Below, piece by piece: positions 1-10,889 of a stretch of 64,000 nucleotides of DNA; position 1 is the stretch's first letter, and each line of letters begins with the position of its first letter. The DNA comes from Diphasiastrum complanatum (lineage: Eukaryota > Streptophyta > Lycopodiopsida > Lycopodiales > Lycopodiaceae), in assembly GCA_029204225.1 (NCBI GenBank), contig CM055092.1, positions 23,005,005 to 23,069,004 on the forward strand, in the 5' to 3' direction. Both the position numbers and the translations under genes were made by a program. A model generated the notes under the pieces. That model made no database searches, was not told the DNA's origin, and was given only the letters and a program-made list of their open reading frames with translations.

Positions 1-552
1 TTCGAGTCAAATTCCTCTTCTCGTGGGAATTCCTCACGAAGGGTACCAACAACGAGACCTATTTCAAGTCCAACAATAGTTCTTGTAGTCGCTTCTCCAA
101 CACTGTAAACTATTGTATATAAGCTAACACATCCTCCTTCTTCCACTTCTTAATGGCTTGCAATTTATCAACAATCTCCTCATTTTAATGCTCCTTTCTA
201 TAATGCATAAAAAAACCATGCTTAAAATCATCGTAAACCTGAAATTCTTGTAGCCCATATTGTAAATACCATTGCAAAGCATTACCTTTCAAAGTAGTTG
301 TTTATAATTCCAATTTTTAAAAATATCCTTCGTGTCATGATTAGCCTAACACAGCCAAAAATTGGTGTATATGCATATCAGGATCATCATGTTTCTTCCC
401 TTTAAAACATTGAAATGTAGATGTCCAACTACGACCCACGTACGATATCCAAGCCATGAACCACGGTGAACTACTAGCTCTAAAAGACATTATGATTAGA
501 TTGTCAGTAATAATTGGAAATTCCACCCAAAGTTGAAAACCAATATTATCCA
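1..552 (-). pseudogene. Ty3/gypsy gag (capsid) fragment, decayed
   Basis: Read on the minus strand in several frames, this looks like the capsid part of a retrotransposon gag, which packages element RNA in cytoplasmic particles. Near 341-490 there is FKGKKHDDPDMHIHQF, matching the gag pattern of an aromatic-Gly start and a DP..H..F core. Further on (about 260-60) come VYDDFKHGFFMHYRKEH, KEDVLAYIQ and LEKRLQELLLDLK, in the order expected for a Retrotrans_gag domain. Frameshifts and stops break the frame, and the sequence runs off the left edge. A second, diverged copy lies at 9530-9900 on the same strand. No zinc knuckle or pol follows, so this is a truncated remnant. Confidence 0.6.
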
Positions 553-1682
553 TAATAACTATGTGACCTGATCACACTGACAACAAAACCACAAAGGTAT
601 TAGGGATGACTTTGATTATCTACGAACATCACCTAAGATGGTTTTTAATTGTTCATTCTATAAGAGGTAAAAATACCTTTTGCATTCAAAGATAACCTCA
701 ACAACTAAGATACTAAATTGAAACAATCCAACAATGTATTTTGCAACCAAATCAATAACATGGAACATTTATCTTCTATATTAAAAGAAACATTCTCAGT
801 ACAAATGCCATCACTATACTTTGAACAATTTCTTCCAAAAAGGTCTTATGCAAGGAAATTCCTCTTGCTATTGGCAGTACAATAAGTCAAAGCAGGTAGG
901 TAGCAACATTTCAATAGCTTTCAGCCTTAAACATCTATCAATGCACAGTCTAACAACCTAATAACAACCACTTTAATTGGCCAAAGCAACCATTTTTATG
1001 CACATGTTTGCGACTGATCATAAACAACCACAAAGCCCTGCACCTTCCTGTAATTGAACTACTCATTTTTGTCTGTAGTCGCTTCAACTTCTCCACTACT
1101 AGCACATCACGACAATGTAATGACAACTTTATTTCATCCCATAATGATTAGGACTTAACATACTTACGATCTATATTACATACTTGGCCAGATTCTAAAT
1201 GGCCTTAATTCACAAAAATCCCCTAATAGTTGTGACATGGGACATTTTCGTACTTATTTGTATGTGCTTATATAAGCACAATTTGACATTTATGGCATTC
1301 AATATTTTGGTTTTATGTTATTATGTTAATAAATTGATGTGCTTATTTATTAATATTCTAATCACGATTTATTTGATACATGTAAAAATTGATGCTATAA
1401 TGGTCTCCCACCAAGACGAGTATGAATGTGTCAAAAAAATCTACATACCTTTCTCAAATTATTGAAGAGGCATGGAGTTAGAACTTATTAGAATGGTTCT
1501 GTTTATTGAATTCATGTTGTCTCTCACTCTCGCCACATTTCTCTCTCTTTGTAAACTCACAGTTGTCTCATGTCTGATTTGTTGTATGCAAGCACCACAA
1601 TCCCCAAACAGGTAACACGATGCAAAGTATGATGGCAGTTATACTGAACAAGATCTACTTAGAATTTAGATTTTTTATACAT
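553..1682. other. No gene recognised
   Basis: This AT-rich stretch has only short chance reading frames in both strands. I found no domain, RNA gene or clear repeat boundary in it. Confidence 0.5.
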
Positions 1683-2135
1683 GCAAGCATTGAAGTTATT
1701 TGTAGCAGCTCTCTCAAGCTTTCAAGCTTGAACACTCTTGAGCATTCCAGCTTAGTTCTTTTTGGCTATCATCGCTTACTGCTAATCATCAGAATCGTAA
1801 TTCAGACAGATTCATCAGTTGCTCAAAGATAGCTTCGAGTACATGGTTTCTATCCGCAATTGTCTTGTGCTCATCATCATCTATTTTATTTTGAATCAAT
1901 AAATCCTTTTATTGCATTCAATATTACGTCAGAATGTATGCATCTTTGTGATTGTTTTTGTAGCTCATAATCTCATATTGCTTTTGTCTGATAATTCAAA
2001 ACTTTGTTTGACTATGTAATCACTGTAGTATTGACAATTTCAAAGCTAGTTACTATAAGATTGAACGTGATATTTTGTCATTATGTTTTGTTCAAAATTG
2101 ATAGGCATAGTCATGCATTAGTAGAGCAGGTTGTT
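1683..2135 (+). repeat. LTR fragment, copia family C
   Basis: The sequence around 1706-1745 (ctctcaagctttcaagcttg) recurs at 8711-8750. The part from about 1820 to 2130 matches the LTR at 46969-47797: both carry a Gcaattgtcttgtgctcatc-like stretch, then 'ccttttattg', then a gtatgcatctctgtgattg-like stretch. It is therefore the 3' part of an LTR of the same family, without recognisable element coding sequence on either side. Confidence 0.55.
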
Positions 2136-2870
2136 GAAAATTAAGCCCACAATTGCCTCCTTGGTGAATGACTAATTTCTATTTCATGATTCTTCTTGCA
2201 TATTTATTGATCGTTGATCTAGGGTCAGGTGAAACCAAATTTGGATCTACGTCTGCTCATCCGATACCTGCAGCAATATCAAACTTAGACAACCAATTTG
2301 TTTACAATGCTTCCAGCTGATCTCCAGCAAAGGGTAACCAATCCTGTCATAATTTCAAAGTTCAAATGTCAAGTTTAATAACTTGAATTCATTGAAGATT
2401 TGGTCATCTTCAACGACTTCCACAAAACTTGCATTTAGAACAAGTTTGTAGAAAGACATTACTTTTTCAACAATCTGCAGAAATACGCTATGTTTTCAAA
2501 AGCTTCAGTTTTTTTGCATCTCCTCGAAATGTGACACTTGCATAGTTCAAAAACCTTAACAATTTTTAACACACTTTCGGCTTCTTGCAAAAAATGCGAA
2601 GAGAGAGAAAATTCCTGAAGGTCACCTACTTTCATACGTTAAGCTATTCTTAAGACATCGTCTTTTAAGGGCACCTTCGGCTTCTTGGAAAAAATGCAAA
2701 GAGAGAAAAATCCCAAAGGTCGTCTCACATAAAAGAGGAACGTTCCAACAACACTGCTAAATTATTGACCGTATATATACTGTGTACAGTTGTCACAAAA
2801 GTCATATACTTCCAAGTACAACGGCTTTCCTAATTAGGTGACAAGCATTCAATGTAATTAATACACGGAT
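2136..2870. other. Non-coding, with a duplicated Cys-less AT-rich motif
   Basis: No gene is seen. A motif reading cttcggcttcttgcaaaaaa followed by tgcgaagagag occurs at about 2577-2612 and again, slightly changed, at about 2665-2700. This is a degenerate direct repeat about 88 bp apart. Related 'gcaaaaaatgcg' words appear near 8460, 31600 and 38030. Confidence 0.35.
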
Positions 2871-3474
2871 GAAGTCTATAAATATATCATCCAAGCACAG
2901 ATTATGGGTTGCTCCATCCATGAGACACATTTTTGAGCCTCCCAATTACGCTGTCATTTTTTGTTGTAATTGCTATTTGGATTGTGCTTCAGTGTAATAT
3001 AGTAGCAGCTTGCTTTTATCTGGGTACATCATAGATGAATGCATGTTGTGATTGAATGCACTTTTATTGCTGTTTGATTGTGCTTGTTTACTCACTCTAA
3101 TCAGAACGCGGATGTCTAAGACTCCTCAGTTTTTTATCAGATGATGGCTATCTTTGGCGCATGAGGAACTCGCGATATCATACTGCTCTTCCATTTATTT
3201 CAGAACTATATTTCACATTGAATCTGATTTCAGTAGCACCACACACAAACCATCTCTAATCTCTGCAGTGGACTATACTCTTATTTTAGAGTATGAATTA
3301 ATCTTTAAGATCCTATTGGGCAATTAGAACACTTAAAGTTGTGATTGCATTTAGCATAAGCTATCTTTTAGACTGTTTTTGCACCTAGCAGCCGATTAGA
3401 ATAAGAGAGCTGTTTCGCAATATTCTTGATTTCTTCTATGTTCACATTCTTCTATGTCCCTTGCCCCATCAAAT
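2871..3474 (+). repeat. Putative 5' LTR tail of a copia element
   Basis: A TATA-like tctataaatata lies at 2875-2886. The region ends directly at a tRNA-Met-type primer binding site followed by a copia gag, which is how a 5' LTR would end. The 5' limit of the LTR was not found and no second copy of it is recognised here, so the extent is a guess. Confidence 0.35.
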
Positions 3475-3486
3475 TGGTAGCAGAGC
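3475..3486 (+). other. Primer binding site (initiator Met tRNA type)
   Basis: TGGTAGCAGAGC differs at one base from the usual plant copia site TGGTATCAGAGC, which pairs with the 3' end of initiator tRNA-Met. It lies about 50 bp before the gag start codon. Confidence 0.6.
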
Positions 3487-3538
3487 TTAGCTCAAATAAA
3501 CCAAGAGATTAAGTTTGTTCTATATGTGTACTGTTATC

Positions 3539-4213
3539 ATGTCTCATATAGGTAGCTCTTCATCTTCATCACTCAGTGAAGCTAGAGTCATTAACAAGTT
3601 CAATGGTTCTAACTTCTACATTTGGAAGTTAAAACTTAGAATGATGTTGATAGATAGAGATCTTTGGGATGTAGTAGAAGGTGCAGACCTGAAACCAGAA
3701 GATGGTGATCAAGCAAAGGCCTGGAGGATCAAATATTAGAAGGCCCTAGCATGTATCACACTCAATCTGGCCAACTCCCAAATATCTCACGTTACCACGT
3801 GCAAAACCTCTAAGGAAGTGCTGGACTTGTTATGAAGTCTTTATGAGACGCACGATGTAACCACGAGATTACATCTTAGGAGGATGTTCTTTACTCTTAG
3901 CATGTCTGATTGTACTGCCATCACTTCTCGCATCAACAACTTCAAGTCTATGTTAGAACAGTTATCAGCTGTAGGATGTTCTATTCAAGATGATGATGTC
4001 GTTCTGACCTTGCTTTCTTCTCTTCCAAAGTCATATGAGCACTTTGTGGTGATCATCTCCACACAACCCAACCTCACTCTTCAAAAGGAGATCGGACATC
4101 TTCTTCAAGAAGAAATGCAGAGAAAGACTAGCAGACTGTCCATCAAAGACGTATCCATGGCTCTATACACCAAGAAGAAAGACTATTCCAAGGGCAAGAA
4201 TCAAGTTCTTTAG
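3539..4213 (+). pseudogene. Ty1/copia gag, truncated
   Basis: The reading frame opens with ATG at 3539 (MSHIGSSSS). It carries the copia gag (UBN2-type) signature: KFNGSNFYIWKLKLRMML, then DLWDVVEG, a central ETHDVTTRLHLRRMFF block, and LTLLSSLPKSYEHF. In-frame stops interrupt it at about 3737-3739 and 3832-3834, where related gags are open. The product would be the capsid protein of a retrotransposon particle. It ends at 4213 in a Lys-rich tail without reaching the CCHC knuckle, and LTR-like sequence follows directly. The element has therefore lost all of pol. Confidence 0.75.
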
Positions 4214-4718
4214 ATTTGATTAGACATTGCGTGTTTATTGCTTATCAGTAGTTGCGCTTAATTCTAGCTTATATTTTAGTCGCTCATAAATAGCTTAGAG
4301 TATGCGGCTTCGATCCGCAACTTGTTGTACTCATCAACATCTGTTTCGTTTTCATACTGAATCAATACTATCTTTTATTGCATTAAATATCAGCTTCATT
4401 GCATTGTGTAGACATCAGCCTTTCATTGCATTTATGTTGTTCCAAAAGCCGTGTGGATGTAGATGTAGATCTATGTATATTTATTTTGATTTGTGTAGAT
4501 GTATCTGTAAAAAAATACAAATCCAAAACACATGAGTGGATCAATGATTTTTAGCCAAATTTGGTTGCACATCTAGAAATAGCTAGAAGATTTCTAGAAA
4601 TCACTACGTTATGCATTCTAGAAGCTAGAAATGCGCAAAGATTTGATTATAAACACTTATATATGACTTAGTATTGTCCCTTTCCATACATCAGTAGTAA
4701 TATATAGTACTGCACATG
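4214..4718 (+). repeat. LTR-like fragment and dispersed repeat
   Basis: At 4220-4395 the sequence resembles the R/U5 part of the family C LTR (compare 47450-47610): 'gcttatcagt', then 'cttagagtatgcgg', then 'gaatcaatacta..cttttattgc'. At about 4395-4510 a second stretch (tgtagatctatgtat and gatttgtgtagatgta) matches 60420-60520. No gene is present. Confidence 0.4.
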
Positions 4719-5156
4719 TGTGAAAGCTAGATCAGTAAAATCAACATTCTAAACATAGAAATCCAAGATATCAAGAGAAATACACGAGAGATGGACATAG
4801 AATCAAAAGAGAAAAGTTCTCCATACAAATGAGAACATTTGAATGATTTTTCCATGTTTTGACAACTATTTATAGCAGCCATATTGTCACTTGGCCGCTT
4901 AGTCACTTGCCCTAAAATAGCAACTTCTAGGTACCTCACTAAAAACCTAGAAATAAGTGACTAGTTTCAATGTATGTCAACTACCAATAGTAGTAGCTCT
5001 AAATCCGACCTTATCCACTTATATACTTGTCAAAAGTAGAAATTACACTATTTTTAGACCTTATTGACATTAAGAAATGTATCTCTAAGTAGAAATTTCA
5101 CTTTGGCCTCCAAATTGCCAAATTAACTCAACTAAACTTAGTTGACATTTTTCACA
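4719..5156 (-). repeat. Short LTR of an A-related element
   Basis: On the minus strand this segment begins TGTGAAAAATG and ends TTTCACA, giving the expected TG...CA and short terminal inverted repeats. It is immediately preceded on that strand by a purine tract (gttgaagggggg). That same position, after the accessory reading frame, is where the 3' LTR of element A (53208) starts. At 438 bp it is shorter than the 654-bp LTR of A, so it represents a diverged subfamily. Confidence 0.6.
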
Positions 5157-5690
5157 ACCCCCCTTCAACTAGTTTTACCACACAGCTTTGATTCATTTTA
5201 AGAATGATATCCATACTAAGTTAAGACCTCCTTTCTATGGTTTTATAGTAACTTCCATAATTGATATAGAGAATAGTGTCCACATGGGATGCTTCAGTAT
5301 CTTTTACATCAATTTTACGTGTCAAGAAGTAACTAGAACATGAAGAACCAAATAGAATGTAAATGTAATGATTCCTCCACGCTTAACACTTTGAACTCTC
5401 TAGAAAATAATAGCAACCAAACAATAAATGTGAGTGATGACCACTTGCTTGCTTGTCTCCTCCAATTTTGTCCTTTCTGGCCATGTATTCACCATAAAAC
5501 TCCATGAACTCCATCTTGCGACAAGATATCATCAACACTTGATGACTTGGCCATGAATGAGTGACATAATGAACCTCCAAAAGCTTCATTTTCATCAACA
5601 GAACTATCCAAGAATGCTAGTACAACTCCATCATCAAAATGACATACACCAATGTAGCTAGTTTCACAATTTGCACTCATTCACATAAGG
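5157..5690 (-). pseudogene. 3' end of element-A-type accessory reading frame
   Basis: Two overlapping minus-strand frames together match the C-terminal half of the accessory protein of element A (52440-53000). One has TSYIGVCHFDDGVVLAFL, SVDENEAFGGSLCHSFMAK and SSVDDIL, against A's TSYIV...VVLAFLAGFVDGNE and GSLCHSSMAKFSSVELL. The other, after a frameshift near 5510-5530, has MEFMEFYGEYMARKDKIGG and GHHSHLLFGCYYF, against FMEFYGGDIPRKDKVGG and GHHSHLLFGCCNF. The function is unknown. The fragment shows that the accessory region is a fixed part of an element family and is not unique to A. Its 5' part is missing: a CACTA-like fragment begins at 5694. Confidence 0.65.
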
Positions 5691-5693
5691 TGC

Positions 5694-6080
5694 ACTGATG
5701 CAAATGGCGAGTTCACATTCTTCTTCTTCAGATGATGAGGTTGGACCATCACATATCGAATCAAAGGCCTAGCTATACTAGAGAATACCATGTCTGTGTA
5801 CACGATGTAAGTATGCACTACGACTAGAGCGACGTATTACTATATTACACATTAGCATGTATGGACATATTGAGAAAAAGTCATTATTTGTGTAGCCCGA
5901 AGTTGGTTCTTCGGTGAGTTCTGATTTGCAAAGCAACTTGTATTGTTAAAAAACATGATTGCATGGACCCTTATCATGTATGTATTTGGCGGTCTTCACG
6001 ATTGGAGAAAATATTCCATTGTTCTTGACTGTTGTTGTAGTTGTCCTCCTTTTGACCAAGAATTGACAAATTTGACCGAT
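5694..6080 (+). pseudogene. CACTA-like transposase N-terminal fragment
   Basis: In one plus-strand frame (about 5786-5885) the translation reads IPCLCTRCKYALRLERR, ITILHISMYGHIEK and LFVWPEVGSS after an in-frame stop. This resembles the transposase-associated domain of En/Spm (CACTA) transposons, with its CPC..C+N spacing followed by an 'H+++GF...Y..W' segment. The fragment is too short and too decayed for certainty. A diverged inverted copy occupies 63610-64000 on the minus strand and is alignable along its whole length, including the following 'cccttatcatgtatgtattt' stretch. Confidence 0.4.
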
Positions 6081-7140
6081 TTTTGTTGTTTTTTTTAATT
6101 TCTCGGATCCAGATGGATCTTAAGAATGGTGACTGAATAGCTTCTCTTTTTCAATAATCAAATTAGATTTCAATAAGCAAATCCACTCATATCAGGCAAA
6201 ATCACTTTCAGACTAACCCTAAATACAGTTTTAACACTATTCATGCCACAACAAGATGCCTAATGCAAGCTAACCATCCAACAAACATGCTGCAAACTGA
6301 AAAATTGGTGTAGCTCTCCGAAAATGGTGCCAAAATTATAGTGGATTTCTTTCCTAGCCTATCAACAACCCAAGATCCAAGCAATCTAGCATCAAGGAGA
6401 TGAAGTTAGCTGTCACGCGTAGGTTCGTTCCCATGAGAGCGATAGCATATCTCAGATTTCAGCATGAATGGAAGATCCACATCTAACTCTAACATCCATT
6501 AATCCTAAGCATTAACACTGCACAATTAACACTACATCCATTAACACTACGTTCCACAATGAAGATAGCTTACTCTTTCTCTCTCTCCCTTTCTCTCTTA
6601 CAAAAGGCATAAGAAATAGCAATTCGAAATACATTCAGATCCAACAATTAGCAAACACAACAAAAGCATGAGAGATGGAGGAAAAGAGATAGAGACCAAG
6701 GACATTCACAAATCCATTCCATAAGAGAACCAATCTGCTTGTATTGAAATGAGGATATGAACATGAGGAGCAACTCGAGTTTGCCCCTATTTATAGTAGA
6801 GAGGAGGACCTTGGCCTCAAAATCCTCTTGGTCCATTTCTACCTCCCTAACTATTCAAACTTAAAAAAGAGTGGAAATCCATTTCAAAATTGGAGGGAAC
6901 CAATTTGAATTTGAGTTTGAAACAATTTTGGTGGGAGTCCCAACTTTATTCACTAACTCGACATTTTGACATTAAAAGTCCCTCAAAAAGGCCCAAAGTA
7001 CTTTTATTGACTTTCTAATTAATTAAATAACTATGTGATCATCGGGTTGGACTTACACATGTAGGGTGCCAAATCCCTCTCACTTATTAACTAGGGTTAG
7101 GGTTGCCTTGAGATCCGCAAACCCTCCAATGACGTGATTT
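6081..7140. other. No gene; possible LTR on the minus strand
   Basis: No coding domain is seen. The minus strand carries a TATA-like ctataaataggg at about 6780-6795 with CT-rich sequence further on (6550-6600), as in plant LTR promoters. No paired LTR was found, so this is only a suggestion. Confidence 0.25.
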
Positions 7141-7303
7141 CTATTACTGCCTTTTGTTCAACACTTATAGGCGTAGTCATGCACAAGAAAGAAGGTTCAT
7201 TCCGTTGCGCTCGATGAAGTCGTCTACCTACTACTTCAACTTTGTCAAATTGCTTTCTCTCATGTCATCATCTCATCACCTCTTTCCAACATAGTATTAG
7301 AGC
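7141..7303 (+). repeat. 3' end of a family C 5' LTR with primer binding site
   Basis: The start (ataggcgtagtcatgca) matches 2107-2125, the LTR fragment near the left end. The piece runs to tttccaaca and then TAGTATTAGAGC (7292-7303), which is a one-base variant of the tRNA-Met primer binding site. Confidence 0.5.
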
Positions 7304-7510
7304 GTATTCTCTAATATGCAATTACCTTCATAGTATTAAAGTGATTTGTTATATCAGAGCTCTAGTGCTTGACATCATTCGTGATATCAAATGGATATCA
7401 TATTTTTCAGTTCATAGCATCATTTTCAAAATCAGAGAATGATATCCTATTGATAGCGCAGTATGACATCATTCTTAACATCATCGATACAATCGACAGA
7501 CTAAAAATTC

Positions 7511-8250
7511 TAGATGGATTATCAAAGTAAAGCCTATCTTATCGCAGATAAGCTGAATCGATCCAATTACTAGTCGAAATTGAAGATAGAGACCTTGCTA
7601 ATCATCAACGAGTTGTGGGATGTTGCTACAAGTATTGAAGTAAAGCTTGAAGATGACACATCCGATTCAAAGTGGAAATCGAAGGATGGTAAAGCTTTCG
7701 CGCTTATTATCCTCAATATATGAGATACTCATATTGGCCACATAGCTGAAGCCAAAACTTCGAAAGGAGTTTGGGACATCCTGAGCTCACTATATGATGT
7801 GAGAGACATAACTACCAAGTTACATCTACAAAGGAAATTCTACACACTCAAGATGTCAAATAGTGATTTTCTTCAAGCAATCATCGATAGCTCTATATTC
7901 AACTGAATTAGAGTATATCACAACCTCTCCAACTACAAAAGAAGCAATTTGGCTGAGGAACTTACTCTCAAATATTGTTCTGAATCAATATGCTCTGATG
8001 ATTTTATTTTGTGTTAATCAAATTGCCATTTCCTTATCAGCCACAACCTAAGGTTTCATTCCAGAAGTCAGCACATTGAAATCAAGTATCATTTCATCAA
8101 AAACAAATTTCTCGACAAAGAGATTAACTTGCAGTACTGTCCAACGCAAAACATGACAACATATATTTTTACTAAGCTTGGATACACATAGAAAGTTTTG
8201 TGCAAAACTAAGTTTGAAGGTCAAGGCATTCATGGATTCAGATTAAGGGA
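7511..8250 (+). pseudogene. Internally deleted copia element: gag joined to RNase H
   Basis: From 7511 a copia gag start is readable: MDYQSKAYLIADKLNRSNY, ELWDVATSIE, KGVWDILSSLYDVRD and TTKLHLQRKFYTLKM. At about 7862 it changes directly into the RNase H end of pol, in another frame: SSIALYSTELEYITTSPTTK and EAIWLRNLL, with a tail like that of the element at 46600-46960. Protease, integrase and RT are missing. This is consistent with a single large deletion between distant parts of the element. Stops are frequent. The flanking LTR remnants (7141-7291 and 8254-8764) belong to the same family, so the whole is a short defective copy. Confidence 0.65.
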
Positions 8251-8253
8251 GAG

Positions 8254-8764
8254 TATTGGATTATTCTCCTACTAATCGACGAATTAATTTTTAATCTTCA
8301 TCCAACTGAATATCCAGATCTGTAGTTTTCTTCATGTTTTTACACAGTCTACAGAACTATTCAAAAATGGTTCACAAGTGGTTATTGTCACTTCGGCCAC
8401 TTCGAAGACTTTGGAAACTTCAGGTTTTCGCATTTTCGCATTTTTTAGCTGTCGCATTTTTCGAAAAAATGCGAACTATGCGACAAACGGTTTATTTCTA
8501 CCAAGTGACAATTAGTATTCCACTTGGAATTAAAGCCACCGACTTGCATTAATTTATCAACAAATGAATTTTTGGAAAGTCTTGACTGGATGAATGCCAG
8601 CACATCATAGCCAACTGGATGATGCAATTGACAACCTAATTTCTTAGTATAAATAGTTGATCATACTTCTACGAAGATATAGAGCAATTTGAAGCAATAG
8701 TTAGCATCTCTCTCAAGCTTTCAAGCTTGAACGCTCTTGATCATTAACCTAGCCTCTTGTACTT
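8254..8764 (+). repeat. 3' LTR of the deleted family C copia
   Basis: It follows a purine tract (attaagggagag) and begins tattggattattct, against tgttagattattct at 46969. It aligns with that LTR through 'ttaatcttcatcca', 'acacagtctac' and 'agtataaatagttgatca'. It is cut off at 8764, where the primer binding site of a minus-strand LTR abuts it. Confidence 0.6.
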
Positions 8765-8777
8765 GGCTCTGACACCA
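8765..8777 (-). other. Primer binding site of the minus-strand LTR
   Basis: Read on the minus strand this is TGGTGTCAGAGCC. It touches the CA end of the LTR at 8778 and matches the 3' end of initiator tRNA-Met with one change. Confidence 0.7.
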
Positions 8778-9471
8778 TGTTAAAGTTTGAAAATTTTCGA
8801 CCTAGAGGGGTTGGATGCCAATTAGATTGATTAATCACAATTCCAATGACTAGATCTGGATCTAGATCAAATATTCCATCTAACTAGCAAGAACATCTTG
8901 ATAAATAATCAATATGACTCAAGAGCAGCCTCACACATGTGGAATACTGTCAGTGTATAGACAATGAACAAAGATTATAGTACATTACTCATTGGTAGCA
9001 GTCAATGCAAGAAATCACAACACAAATAGTAAACCAAAACAAGGTATTGCATCAAAATCAAGATCTCTCATCAATATTGGATTATTTATAATGATGATTT
9101 TTATATATCAAGTACATTTTGACCTGGTATGTTGACTCAATAGGTCTGGCACATTTAGGGAGTGCAAGATCATCCTAGATCAAGCAATAAATGCAAGATA
9201 AGCCCCCACCTCTTTGAATCCTAACTTGGTGCCATTGCCTCACCATGATTTGCTTGATTTTAGGTGATTTCTCCTAGCTTATAGGAACTTGCAAGATCAC
9301 ATCTTATAGATGGCAATTTTGTACTTGACTAGCTTCCAAATAGTTACTTGATTCAATCTACCTAAATCTAGATGCATTTATGACTACCATCCACACGTGG
9401 GAACAAGCTCCACACATGTGGGTTCAAGTTACGTACTTAGATCAAATAGCTAGATTTTGACAATTTTAACA
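8778..9471 (-). repeat. Complete 694-bp LTR of copia family B
   Basis: On the minus strand it begins TGTTAAAATTG and ends CTTTAACA, a perfect TG...CA form with TGTTAAA/TTTAACA inverted ends. The primer binding site follows immediately, so this is the 5' LTR of an element whose interior is gone. It aligns along its length with the LTR at 54660-55472 (plus strand), including ctagctatttgatctaag, 'cttgcaagttcctataagctagg', and the run ending in 'aactttaaca'. Confidence 0.8.
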
Positions 9472-9529
9472 AGAGTCTACAATTTGTTTAGGCCTTTGGC
9501 CTGTTAAAAAAGTCATACCATGTCGAAGA

Positions 9530-9900
9530 ATTTATGCAATCCATGCTGAAAATACGAGACCTATTTCAAATCCAAAAATGGTTCTTGTAGTTGCTTCTCC
9601 AACACTTTAACATATTGTATGTAAGCTAACACGTCCTCCTTGTTCAACTTCTAAATGGCTTGCAATTTACCAACAATCTCCTCGTTTTCATGCTCCTTTA
9701 TATAATTCTTAAAGAAAGCAAGATTTAAATCATCGTAAATCTGAAATTCCTGCAGCTCTTATTCTAAATACCTTTGCAGAGCATAATCACCTTTCAAAGT
9801 AGTTGGTAATAATTCCATTTTTTAATATCCTTCGTCTCATGATTAGCTTGACATAGCCAACAACTGGTGTATATGCATATCAGGACTTATTGCAATCATC
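9530..9900 (-). pseudogene. Ty3/gypsy gag fragment, second copy
   Basis: This aligns base by base with 50-360 at the left edge (same strand), sharing for example 'cttgtagt.gcttctccaacact' and gcttgcaatttaccaacaat. It therefore encodes the same capsid segment. Reading is broken by stops and frameshifts. No other part of the element is attached. Confidence 0.55.
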
Positions 9901-10125
9901 ATTCTTTCATTATTCTCACATTCATCATTCTGACATATAAATCTCTATATTTTAACAATTAACATTCTCTCTCTCTCTCATTTACATCCTTCCTTTTTGT
10001 AATCATCGTTCTTACGTCCATCATTCTTTCACTCTAAACTAATTGTAACAAATTAATTCTCTCTCTCTCATTCTTACATCATTCCTCTCTCTCTATCATC
10101 ATTAACTAGTGGGGATGGTGGGTAC
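9901..10125. repeat. CT-rich low-complexity DNA
   Basis: Short runs of CTCTCTCT alternate with 'cattctt(a/t)cat' words from about 9960 to 10110. No gene is present. Confidence 0.5.
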
Positions 10126-10420
10126 CCAACGAGTTTAAGCTAGTGGTAGAAGGCCGTGGAGAGTCGGGGGAGAGAGAAGAAGTTGTGAAGATCTAAAGAG
10201 GGCAGCCAAAACTCCAAGAGTAGCCAAGCAAAAGCTTAAGAGTGAGAGAAGCATTAAATGGAGGTTAGCACAGCTCGTGCGATCCAACAAGAGGAGAGAG
10301 ATAGTGTATGCAAGTGCATAGTGGCTGTAGGAGTGAGTTTTGACATGCATGTGGCTGCGAAACCGTTGGATGAAGCCTCTTGCCAATAAATGCTGCAGAT
10401 CGTGAGTTGTTTTAGCCATC
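10126..10420. repeat. Dispersed repeat R, copy 1
   Basis: The core (ggagagtcgggggagagag, gaagaagttgtg, 'gcacagctcgtgc') is shared with 56298-56600 and 63224-63458, all in the same orientation. This copy is the most diverged. The identity of R is unknown. The minus-strand frame keeps a similar Leu/Ser-rich reading in copies 1 and 2 (LLLDRTSCANLH here, LLLARTSCADLH there), which may be chance. Confidence 0.5.
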
Positions 10421-10889
10421 AGATTGAATCAAATGGCCATGATTGGAGTCAAAGAGCCTAAGGGTAGTTGAAGTCCAAGTTCGACTTCATTTCATTAAAA
10501 ATCATCAAATTGAAGTAAAAGTTGAGTCCAAACCTTTTGAAATGTGAAGAAACAGATTAAAAAGCTAAAAAGTCTCTATTTTGGGTCTCCTTTAGTATTT
10601 TTTGACGAAATGAAAGGCTGTAGCCTCCAAATGAAGGAGACTTTACCACCTTACAGGGCATGAAGTTGGGAATTCGTGTTAAGGAGCATTTTGCAAAGCG
10701 AAAGTGACTGGGCTTCCAATTTGGCAGTGGTGCAGAGAGTGGCTTTGTAAGCCAAAAATTGCAGGTCATTATTTTTTACCTTTGACATCATTGTTGGCCT
10801 CATAATACTGTCTTTAGCCTACAAGATGGAGTTTTATGCAATTTGGAGATTTCCAACATTAATGAAGCACATTTTGGTGATGTAAGTAA
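10421..10889. other. No gene recognised
   Basis: Non-coding sequence leads into the copia gag fragment at 10890. I see no LTR or primer binding site in it. Confidence 0.4.
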
